From assembly GCA_015179025.1 (NCBI GenBank), contig WHUX01000590.1, forward strand, positions 1 to 18,061: DNA of 18,061 bases, read 5' to 3'. Source of the stretch: Terfezia claveryi (lineage: Eukaryota > Ascomycota > Pezizomycetes > Pezizales > Pezizaceae). A program made the position numbers and the translations under genes. The notes under the pieces were generated by a model, which saw nothing but the letters and a program-made list of their open reading frames with translations, was not told the origin of the DNA and did not search any database. This document shows positions 1 to 7,735 of this stretch, piece after piece (the stretch's first letter is position 1; every line of letters begins with the position of its first letter).

Positions 1-1117
1 GGTCAACAGAATCATCCAACTTGTTGCGCCAGGATTGGGGGTTGCCCTTTCCGGTCATGCAGTGGACGTAGTTCACCCGTGCCTTTCGCTTCCATCTCAC
101 TACTCTGCCTCCCCCTGCTCCGACAACCCTCCCCTCCATCTCTCGCCTTCTCCTCCACTCCTGCTAAAGCCCTCCCTCTGCTATTAGAGGTTCCGCTGGG
201 TATATGTCTTCTGCGCGTCTGCTGGTTCATTGTCGGGTAGGCCAACATGAGCCTTAACCCAACCAAACCTAACAGATCCAGCCGCAAGAGCCTCTTGTCT
301 CTTTCTTACTTCCACAATAGCACTTTCTAGGTCTGCTGTCCTCGCCTTTCCCCGTCTACCTAACTTTCTCACTGCTGCCATTGCTACCTGAGAATCCTTC
401 AGAATGAGAACCTTTCAACCCGGGGACTCTCAGTAATGCCTTCCTAAGGCCAGCAACTTCCCATCCCATACCGTGCACATCCCGCCAAGCCCCACACTTC
501 TTCGACTTTCCACCTTCTGAACACCATCCTCCACCAATTAACTCATTCGTATATCCACCACGGCATCCTCTTTTACCTCCTCTATCTTCCTCACCCAATG
601 GTCTGGCTTTGCATCTCTGGTTAGCCTAAGTTGATTAGGGAAATGTATGTGACCGGAAAATTCCCTCCTACCATCAACACCTCATTCCCTTCCCCCTTCA
701 AGCGTCCTGCCTTGCTAAGAATCGTGGTCATGACCGAGGTAAACCTTTCTTAGTCTCGTGCCCAGACCCTCGTTGTGCAATGGCCTACTGAAGTCGTCCC
801 ATGACTCTCCCTCCTCTTGGTTCTACGTATCACTCTTCCAAAGGTCCTCGAGTGCAGTGGGGGTCACTCATTATCTTGCAGACTGGAGCTGCATCAACCG
901 CCATTCTCAGTGACTCGACACTTGCAATCTGGCTTACTAACTCTCTTCTGGACCCATGTGTGGCGTTGACACACCTTTTCAAGGCTTGATACTAAAGTTT
1001 TTCAAATTCTTCCTCCCAATCCTTTTTCCCTCTCCAATCCCAACTCAGCGCCCAATAGAGCTACCGGTACTGCTCTGACCCCCCGTATATTCTGACCTCC
1101 AACTGTTGGCGCTCATA
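1..1117 (-). pseudogene. Tad-like LINE ORF2 fragment: RT C-terminal region to RNase H
   Basis: Relic of a non-LTR retrotransposon polyprotein read on the minus strand; the C-terminus runs off the window at base 1. Downstream of the RT part, frames around 1100-860 give WRSEYTGG and then LKRCVNATHGSRRELV, the usual connector of fungal Tad-clade LINEs. RNase H follows at about 600-185: GGGW and WEVAGLRKALL near 540-440, the catalytic-strand motif KDSQVAMAAVRKLG after a frameshift near 410, and FGWVKAHVGLPDNEPAD near 265-215, the classic VKAHVGxxxNExAD end of a LINE RNase H. At 155-1 come VRWKRKAR and MTGKGNP, the C-terminal tail before the zinc knuckle. Several frameshifts and stops show it is dead. 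The matching upstream RT piece lies at 1360-1540, separated by a nested insertion. Family assignment rests on motif recognition, without alignment. Confidence 0.8.
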
Positions 1118-1130
1118 CCCCAGTTAGAGT
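1118..1130. repeat. Left target-site duplication of nested LINE
   Basis: CCCCAGTTAGAGT, identical to 1360-1372. It flanks the truncated LINE tail at 1131-1359. Confidence 0.85.
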
Positions 1131-1359
1131 GTTTTGAGGAAGGGCCGGCAGAGGGCGTGGCGGCGCGGAGGGCTTTATCACGGGGATGAGGCCGGTTAGT
1201 GGGCGTGGTGGGAGAGGGGGGATATCTCGGTTTTTCCTTGGTTCGGGAGGTTGGGCGTTTATGCAGCCCGTGGGTGTACCGAGTCTTTTAAGATAAGGGA
1301 ACGGGACCGTCTCATAGCCTTAGGCTCCATAGACGTATAGACTTCAAAGAAAAAAAATC
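1131..1359 (+). mobile_element. Nested 5'-truncated LINE 3' end with poly(A) tail
   Basis: A 229-bp insertion lies inside the minus-strand LINE. It ends in an A-rich tail (about 1345-1357) preceded by the block CTCATAGCCTTAGGCTCCAT (1311-1330), which recurs at 17638-17657, also followed by poly(A). It is bounded by exact 13-bp direct repeats CCCCAGTTAGAGT at 1118-1130 and 1360-1372. A 5' truncation, poly(A) and variable-length target duplication are the signature of target-primed reverse transcription. The GC-rich part at about 1160-1290 may hold the last codons of a LINE ORF, but no domain is recognisable. Confidence 0.85.
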
Positions 1360-1372
1360 CCCCAGTTAGAGT
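1360..1372. repeat. Right target-site duplication of nested LINE
   Basis: CCCCAGTTAGAGT directly follows the poly(A) tail and is identical to 1118-1130. On the minus strand it is also part of the host LINE's RT reading (the GNSNWG region). Confidence 0.85.
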
Positions 1373-1540
1373 TTCCTAGCCCATTCAGACTCCCCAAAAT
1401 TTTCCTCGCGTTTTCTAACCTAGTCCTCCAATATTCTTTGAATGTCAAGCTCCCATCCATAATAATCCCGACCCACATTACCCACTTGAATATCTTGTTA
1501 TTGTAACGGGCAGATATTTTGGATGAGTGGGACACTTTTT
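1360..1540 (-). pseudogene. Tad-like LINE ORF2 fragment: end of reverse transcriptase (thumb)
   Basis: This minus-strand reading contains VMWVGIIMDGSLTFKEYW, then ENARKILGSLNGLGNSNWG. It matches the post-palm region of Tad-like LINE reverse transcriptases, typically 'RWLGVxxDxxLxFKEH...KARxxLGALNGxG'. It is the continuation of the 1-1117 fragment. If the 1131-1359 insertion and one 13-bp repeat are ignored, GNSNWG runs straight into MSANSW across the junction. The RT catalytic core (FADD box) should lie at higher coordinates, but I could not recognise it in 1540-1750, so the element is either too decayed or truncated there. Confidence 0.75.
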
Positions 1541-2220
1541 TTCAGAAAATCTTCACTACTCATATGTAGTCCCGTTAGAGGGACCATGACGAGCTACCCG
1601 GAAACCCGGATGGATTCAAGGACAAGGCAAGTTAATCTGCCAGGTCCGGCGCTAAATATAACGAACTCAAGTATCAGGGTCACATGCAATCATTGCGCCC
1701 GATGACCCAAAGAGGACCTTGACCCCCCCAAAAAAGGAAAGCCAAAACTACCCGCAGGTGCAAAAAGTCAAGCGCTGGTAGAAAATACAAAACCCTCGTC
1801 CAAACACACCAGCCGGTGGAAAAACTCCTCCCTCCTCTCTTCCAGCAGTATGCTGTGGTACGGAAGAATTTTTAGCCCATGTGGAGCAATGAGTGTGATA
1901 ATGGAATACTGGGCTATATGAAATTATAGGTATTATAGTATTGATAGATCTGAATGGATATGATGCCTTATTGTTCATGCTTCTCTATTATATTGTACCT
2001 ACATCAGAATATGTGAGTAATTATTAGTAAAGCTGGTGGTGTTGTATGAATGTTCCAGGCCACCTGGGAGATTACTTATATTCGAGAGTGGCCTTGCTGG
2101 CGGATGGCTCGGGCCCATTGCGAGAGCTGTTAATTGTCTGGCAGCTGGCCCAGACTAGCCAGGAAAATTCGGAGCTCATAATTGCCTAACTGAGTAAAAC
2201 ACCTCTAGCATGCAGCTCGA
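1541..2220. other. Non-coding stretch, nothing recognised
   Basis: I see no convincing gene on either strand. The short open frames here lack domain signal and are frequently closed. The left part (1541-1740) may be further decayed LINE. The centre (1880-2040) is AT-rich, with irregular TATTATAG-type runs and no clear repeat unit. Confidence 0.5.
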
Positions 2221-2272
2221 ACATTACTTAAGAATGGGGCAATTCTAAAATGTCCCCATTGTTAAGTAATGT
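2221..2272. repeat. Inverted repeat (hairpin), 19-bp arms
   Basis: Left arm ACATTACTTAAGAATGGGG (2221-2239) and right arm CCCCATTGTTAAGTAATGT (2254-2272) are reverse complements with one mismatch in 19, around a 14-nt loop. No coding sequence surrounds it. It could be a remnant of a foldback or miniature inverted-repeat element. Confidence 0.8.
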
Positions 2273-2369
2273 ACACGGCAGGGCAATCCCACCCGCGCTA
2301 AAATAACTTCTTGGCACACATTATATCTTCAGGCTGGGTGGCGAAGACTGTTCGTACGCGCAAACTTTA

Positions 2370-2452
2370 GTCTTCCATGCTGATAATAAAGACTACTACG
2401 TGCTGTGCAATATTTGTCTTCCGTGTTGATAATGAAGACTGCTACGTGCCGT
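2370..2452. repeat. Imperfect direct repeat, two copies of about 37 bp
   Basis: GTCTTCCATGCTGATAATAA (start 2370) recurs as GTCTTCCGTGTTGATAATGA (start 2416), followed by matching AGACT(A/G)CTACGTGC(T/C)GT. The spacing is 46 bp. It may be part of an old LTR or satellite; no other clue is visible. Confidence 0.75.
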
Positions 2453-2639
2453 CTTCAGATTAGTCCACCCCTTATGAAATGCACACACTAGCAAAAGAAT
2501 CTGATTAAGTTGAGCTTATCCTCACCACGTGAGATATGCGTGCTATTCACTTCCCATGATCTAAACCTAATATATTATCTGATTCTCTTCATAGTTTTTG
2601 AGATTTTCATTAGCCACGGCAATATTCTCTTCCACATGA

Positions 2640-3020
2640 TACCATTATATATACGCTTGTACCAGACTATACGGCTTCATATGGTGGCTTATTCGGTGTT
2701 GCTAGGCCAATGCAAGTACAGGTCTTATATATATATACTTATATGGGATGATATGCCTTCATATGATGGCTTAATTCGGTCTTGCCGGCAAGTGTAAGTC
2801 TTATATGGGACGATATGCCTTCATATGATGGCTTAATTTGGTCTTGCCGGCAAGTGCAAGTCTTATATAGGACGATATGCCTTCATATGATGGCTTATTC
2901 GGTCTTGCCGGCTTATTCGGTCTTGCCAGCTTATTCGGTCTTGCCGGGCAAGTGCAGGTCTCATATGTATATGCTTTTACGGGACAATATACCTTTATAT
3001 GATGGTTTCGTAGCTTCAGC
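2640..3020. repeat. 62-bp minisatellite with a nested 18-bp repeat
   Basis: Units beginning CTTATATGGGAYGATATGCC start at 2738, 2800 and 2862, exactly 62 bp apart; more degenerate units flank them at about 2640-2737 and 2960-3020. Each core unit contains the perfect 12-bp palindrome CTTGCCGGCAAG (about 2781 and 2843). Within the last unit an 18-bp sub-unit (GGCTTATTCGGTCTTGCC) is repeated three times at about 2892-2945. Open frames across the array are products of the repeat. Confidence 0.85.
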
Positions 3021-3236
3021 TACATAATTATTATGAACTCAAATCTATAGCCATGTCTTAAAAAATAAAACGTAAAAACTTCACAATTCAATCAAAGTCC
3101 CTGGTAGCTTCTCATGCCAACAGTTCTCCAATGACCTCATCATCATTACCAAAATCTTCCTCTTCTATACATTCCTTGACCTCTATACCCGCACTCCATA
3201 TACTGGTAAGCATAGTGTGGATTCTGTTCTGAAGTT

Positions 3237-3309
3237 CTATATTAGAATATTAGGTTAGTCACTTTGTAGCTTAGCAGGTCGTGCCACCACTCCACTCCAC
3301 TCCACTCAC
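3237..3309 (-). other. Predicted intron 4 of KDZ pseudogene
   Basis: 73 bp, GTGAGT donor, CTAAC branch sequence, AATATAG acceptor. The joined frame then stays open to the TGA at 3112. The intron's 5' end carries a short (ACTCC)n repeat. Confidence 0.65.
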
Positions 3310-3738
3310 CCATAATCATTGTTCGTTGTGTTTTACTTATTTCAAGCCTATATCTCGCTTGAGCTTTGAGAAAGCCTGTCACAATATTCTGTAGATGCCG
3401 GAGACGCTGGACTGTCCATGGGCGCAGCCAACCATTGGTATCAGAATGTGTAGCTCCATATGTCTCCTTACCAATCCAATCAAAAACTCTGGCTATCTCA
3501 ATGCCTATGCGGATGATCTCTTCCTGAGCTCGCTTTGACGAGAAAGTGCTGCAATGCCCTCACAAACTACTTCCTGGCATGCCCAGTCATCTGTAATCCT
3601 TACACAATTTACATCCCAGAACGTATCTAAAGTCAACCCTTCCTTCTTTATTTTTCGTATATCAAGCTCTTTAGGGCGTTGCTCAATAGGTAATTTTTCT
3701 ATAAGCTCGTTGAATTCAGCTATACCAATATTAACTGC

Positions 3739-3795
3739 CTTCAACGTTGATTAAGGCAAGTCATGAACTTCTTAGAGTTCTTATGGCCAACTTAC
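3739..3795 (-). other. Predicted intron 3 of KDZ pseudogene
   Basis: 57 bp, GTAAGT donor to TTGAAG acceptor, joining the coiled-coil exon to AVNIGIAEFNE. Confidence 0.6.
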
Positions 3796-4162
3796 TCCTG
3801 ATTGCTTCAAGCTCCTTTTTCCGTGCGTTGTGTTTTGTATTAACCCTCGCTGAATATTGTGTAGTTCTTGCATGATCTTCCTGTTTTCGTATATCTTTAT
3901 TTACTATCAGGTGCTTGCCATCCACCTAGTCATCAATGGTCTGGTGTTGTTGAGTAAGAAGCTGTGTTGTTCTGCGGACTGCAGCATGCCCTTTTGATAC
4001 TTGTTCGAGGTCTCTCCGGTCAAGCTTTTGATTCAGTGGAGGGAGCTTTCGACGAGTAGGAATACCAGCCCGTCTATCCTATTCTAAGTCCCTGAGAATT
4101 TCCTCTTCATTCAGATAGCAGTAAAAATCGCATCATTAGGATCTATAGGCTCAGCTTTGTTT

Positions 4163-4229
4163 CTAAAATTTACATTAGTTATTTAACCAAATATCCATGT
4201 AAGCTAGCCCCTAAGCTCCTGCTATTTAC
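4163..4229 (-). other. Predicted intron 2 of KDZ pseudogene
   Basis: 67 bp, GTAAAT donor, ACTAAT branch-like site, TTTTAG acceptor. The open frame before it reaches VYYRENR. Confidence 0.65.
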
Positions 4230-4652
4230 CTGTTTTCTCGATAGTATACCTCTTGCAGCCCTAGTTGGATGTCAAAATACTCTTCAGTGAACTTAGTTCC
4301 TTCTGTTATTTTGTATGTAAAGGCATTCCAAAATGGCTGATAAGCTTTTAGATCTGCCTGGGCCTTAGTAAGCCAGTGACCTAGCCTATAGCCTAATCTC
4401 TCACGAGTTATGTTAACCACAAACCAAGTATGATCATCAATTCGTTGCCGCCTTCTAGGAGCTGAGGAAACGCGTATTGAGGTGACAGATGGCCATTTAG
4501 TGACCAATCAGATTCGCACTCTTCTCCTATCATGTTTCCCCAACCTATCGAGCATTGGGTATTGTACAATACATAAATTTGTATTCATGTGCATACATAT
4601 GAAATCTCCCAACTCGCCAGGTCAAAACTGAGGCCAGTTTTGGTGCTAGCCT

Positions 4653-4721
4653 CTAAGAAAACATCTTCAGTATAAATTCAGTGTGAACAGCGGGGATAAC
4701 AAAGAGACGGTGGTAACCTAC
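4653..4721 (-). other. Predicted intron 1 of KDZ pseudogene
   Basis: 69 bp on the minus strand, GTAGGT donor to CTTAG acceptor. Removing it joins ATTVK to RLAPKLA in phase 0, consistent with the family's order of motifs. Confidence 0.65.
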
Positions 4722-5039
4722 CTTGACCGTAGTAGCAAATATACATGAGATATCGTAGCAACAACGTATTTTTGTGCCGCTGGGTAGATCCTTGAGCAGG
4801 CTTTGCAGCAGGGCAATACCATGTCTTGCCCGCTCTCCAGTATATATATTCAGGTACCGGAGTGGGCAGCCATGGCGACAAACCATACCCATTAACCCTG
4901 TCTCATCAAAACTCTTCAGTGATGCTAACTCCTTTGTAGATGTACTACTTTCCCATCCCCTGGAGGCTTTAAACTGGCTTGCACACTGGTCAGGCTCTTC
5001 CACTTCAGCTTCAATTGGTTGTCCTTCATCACTAGGGTC

Positions 5040-5313
5040 TGTTGAAGAATAATTGCCGGCTAAGTAGGAAGCGGGATATCAAGGACAAGGCCAGATCCGG
5101 ATCAAGAGTGAAGGGCAAGACCAGATCAGGCAAGAACGCAGAAGAACAAAAGTTTTCATTAATGTTACCATTTCTCGTGATCAGTATGCTTGGTGCTGTT
5201 GTTCATGTATTTAAGCTGATGTTGTCTGCCCTTCTGTATATGAAGTATTATTGCAAATATATATCTCTTCTCCTCCGTATACATTGCAGTGCGACCACTG
5301 CTCGGTTTCTACA
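5040..5313 (+). repeat. 5' LTR of the copia element
   Basis: Starts TGTTGAAGAAT and ends TTTCTACA. It is nearly identical to 9475-9747 except for a block at about 5238-5262. AT-rich TATA-like sequence near 5255-5265 could serve as the U3 promoter. Confidence 0.93.
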
Positions 5314-5328
5314 TGGTAGCAACACATC
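5314..5328 (+). promoter_or_regulatory. Primer-binding site (initiator tRNA-Met type)
   Basis: TGGTAGCAACAC begins right at the LTR end. TGGTAGC is complementary to the GCUACCA 3' end of fungal initiator tRNA-Met, the primer used by yeast Ty1; the match stops after about seven bases. Confidence 0.65.
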
Positions 5329-5363
5329 TTTCTTAATCAATCAATACTATTCATAAGTTCAGC

Positions 5364-6350
5364 ATGACATCCGAAATGGCACCGGCCACTACCTCGCATA
5401 CCCCATTCAAGCCACGAAGGCTACCGAGAACTTCAAAGATGAGAACAATTATAGCTCATGGTCCATGGAAGTAATAATGCTTCTCTGACTCACTGATCTC
5501 GATAAGGCTATAGACCCTGTCGAGGGTGTAGCCCCCGAACCACCAACGAAGATATATTAACAGCTCTCCGACAAAGCTCTAGCTACCATTATGGCGAATT
5601 GCGATTCAGAACCATTGTCACTCATTCGTATCTCCCCTAATGCACTCAATGCTTGGGGGACCCTGAAATCACACTATGAAGGATGCACTTGCACACACAT
5701 GTCCGCGCTGCTTCTTGCAATCACTAATCTTCATTTCGATGATAGAAAGGACACTTTGACTCAACACATTATGAAGTTCGAAAATAAATGGAACCTCCTG
5801 TTAGCCAACGTGGCTACAGTTCCTTCTGATACCTCCAGTCTTGCTAGCACCATCAAGAGCTTTATTAGCTATGATGGATGGAAAGCAACCATGCTATTGT
5901 CTACACTCCCTTATATCTCAGTATATCAGAATCTCATCATGAATTTGACAGGAGGAACCGCTACTCCCTCTTATGCCGATGTCGCACTCCGACTTTGTGA
6001 GCTATCAGATCACCTTAAAGCTCGCCCAAAGAAGAGATACACCTCAAGAGCCTGCCTCAGCTTTCGCAATTACTAACCTACCAGTAAAGTGTCAATATTG
6101 CAAAAGCAAAGGATGGCCTGGAACATCTCATGAAGAGAAGGATTGCAGAACTAAGAGGCGAGATGCCTTAAGGAATGGTACTCCTCTAGCAGCCCATATC
6201 ACTCAGTCCAGTGAAATTTGGGATACTTTCTGCGATATGACAACCACCGATTTGACAGCAACATCAACCAATACTTGGTTAGCAGATACATGCGCATCCG
6301 TCCATATTACTAATAACAAGACCGAGCTCATGACCCTCACCAACATCATC
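5364..6350 (+). pseudogene. gag: copia gag and protease region, broken
   Basis: The reading starts at ATG 5364 (MTSEMAPATTSH), shifts frame near 5400, and continues as ENFKDENNYSSWSMEV, a typical copia gag start. TGA 5486-5488 and TAA 5558-5560 interrupt it. The open part at 5561-6030 carries LNAWGTLKSHYEG and HIMKFENKWNLL, matching the UBN2-like gag fold. A second frameshift near 6030 is followed by the zinc knuckle CQYCKSKG...SHEEKDC (about 6090-6145), which packages RNA. Next is the aspartic protease start WLADTCASVHIT (about 6275-6310). Where most retropepsins have D-[ST]-G, this reads D-T-C; it may be a variant or an inactivating change. The frame closes with TAG 6354-6356. Confidence 0.85.
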
Positions 6351-6367
6351 AGTTAGTTCGAACTGGG

Positions 6368-7617
6368 GGAGGAAGCATTTACTCTACTCATAAGGGGTCA
6401 GTAAAAATTGGAAAAATGACTCTTGACAATGTTCTCTATGTGCCAGGTTCCCTCGAAACCTTATAAGTATAGCAAAGATCTGCCAGCAAGGAGCAACACT
6501 TGCTCTAGGCACTCAGAATACCCTGATATTTCAAGATCAAGTTATCCTACTCACCACAGTAAATGATATATATCGGTTAGAGGTTCCTCAAATTCACTTG
6601 ACAGAGCAAGAAGCCATGGGATGGCATATCAGGTATGGGCACCTTCCCTTCTCTGCATTCAGAAAAATATCCGAGGCACCCAAGCACCTCAGCCATTGCA
6701 CCTAATAATGCGAAACATGTATTACAACCAAAATGACTCGCCCCCAGTCCATGGCACACAATATAAGGACATCTAGACCAGGCCAGCTCGTTCATTCCGA
6801 CCTTTGCGGGCCTATGCCTGTAGAAGATCTCTGCCATCGAAGATATATGATTACACTCATAGACGATTTCTCACGATTTACAATCACTCGAGCCATTGCC
6901 TCAAAATCTGATGCAGCGAAGCCCTCCAATATATGATCATACTTTGCCAATCTCACTGGCACAAAAATCCAATCACTACAGACTGACTTCGGAGGAGAGT
7001 TCAAATCTATCAAGTTTCGGCAATGGCTTGCAACACAAGGAATCAGTGAAAAACCTACAGTACCCCACCATAGTGAGACAAATGCAGTCGCAGAGAGGAC
7101 TAATCGAACCATCATGACAATGGTCCGCACCAATTTGAAAGGAATGCCAAACTCCACTTGGTCTCTAGCAATGGAGTATGCTACCTTTATTAAAAATCGA
7201 ATTCCACATGCATCACTAAACGGAGATGCTCCGCTGCAGAAGATCAAGCCAGAAATAGACATCCAGAAAGAGCGAGGGCGTTTCAGGCCTTTTGGGGAAA
7301 TTGTCTACTGCCATGTTTACACAGATGGCAAACTCACTGATAGAGCAATAGAAGCAAAGATAGTGGGATATACTTCTACATATGGCGTCTACAAGGTTAT
7401 TTTGCCATCAAAACGAGTCACTACAGCAAAAAACCCTATATCCAAGACAAAGCACTCATCTGATATGAGAATCATTACTACATCGCCAGCTAATTCGCCA
7501 GCCAGTTTGCCAGCAAATTCACTAGCCAGCTCGTCAGCCTCAATTCAGCTACAAAATAATTCATACCAGCCAACTTGCCGGCCAATTTGCCAGGCAATTG
7601 GCCAGATAATTCGCTAG
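6368..7617 (+). pseudogene. copia integrase region, broken
   Basis: This follows the protease after a frameshift near 6360 and another near 6452. The GAG-pre-integrase zinc-binding domain is visible as WHIRYGHL (about 6620-6645) and CETC (about 6709-6720), with the double stop TAA TAA at 6703-6708 just before CETC. The integrase core keeps all three acidic residues of the DDE triad: HSDLCGPM (Asp at 6799-6801), LQTDFGGEF (about 6980-7005) and NAVAERTNRT (about 7080-7110). TGA 6934-6936 lies between the first two. The C-terminal chromodomain-like/GKGY-type end (VGYTSTYGVYKV) is near 7360-7400. A Pro/Ala/Ser-rich linker follows to TAG 7615-7617. Confidence 0.88.
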
Positions 7618-7735
7618 TTAATTTACCGATCAACTCGCCAGCTACTTCACCAGCCAATTTGCCATTTGCCAGTCAATTTGCCAGCTAATTCACTAGCCAG
7701 CTCGTCAGCCTCAATTCAGCTACCAAATGATTCGC
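7485..7735 (+). repeat. In-frame 171-bp duplication in the integrase-RT linker
   Basis: A 53-bp block at 7510-7562 recurs at 7681-7733 with three differences; both encode NSLASSSASIQL. Between them lie irregular copies of CCAGCCAATTTG. The 171-bp offset is a multiple of three, so the repeat keeps the frame. The linker between integrase and RT is normally the least constrained part of a copia polyprotein. Confidence 0.85.

Larger units (their letters stand above)
3112..5039 (-). pseudogene. KDZ-type DNA transposase, 5'-truncated pseudogene with four introns
   Basis: Minus-strand gene for a Kyakuja-Dileera-Zisupton (KDZ) transposase, the nuclease moving KDZ DNA transposons. Exon 5039-4722 holds LKSFDETGLMGMVCRHGCPL and, about 45 residues later, CCYDISCIF; these are the family's first two acidic motifs (FDETGL and YDIxC). 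Exon 4652-4230 has TWRVGRFHMYAHE and RVSSAPRRRQRIDD. Exon 4162-3796 is a charged, coiled-coil-like stretch (EEEILRDLE, RKQEDHAR). Exon 3738-3310 has AVNIGIAEFNELIEKLP and ARVFDWIGKETYG. Exon 3236-3112 ends in an acidic tail and TGA at 3112-3114. In-frame stops in the second and third exons and a frameshift near 3540 make it dead. The N-terminal half, including any cysteine cluster, is absent: the reading stays open up to the retrotransposon LTR at 5040. Confidence 0.8.

Noticed and set aside
801..989. 62-aa plus-strand reading with an RNase H-like ILSDSTLAI string
   Set aside because: The opposite strand here encodes the LINE connector (LKRCVNATHGSRRELV), so the plus-strand reading is a shadow.
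2351..2362. TTCGTACGCGCA shared with about 17804-17815
   Set aside because: A 12-base match alone, with no extended similarity on either side, is too weak to call a repeat family.
2510..3027. Two overlapping plus-strand frames (95 and 81 codons)
   Set aside because: The second and most of the first lie in the 62-bp satellite and repeat its period; the upstream part shows no domain.
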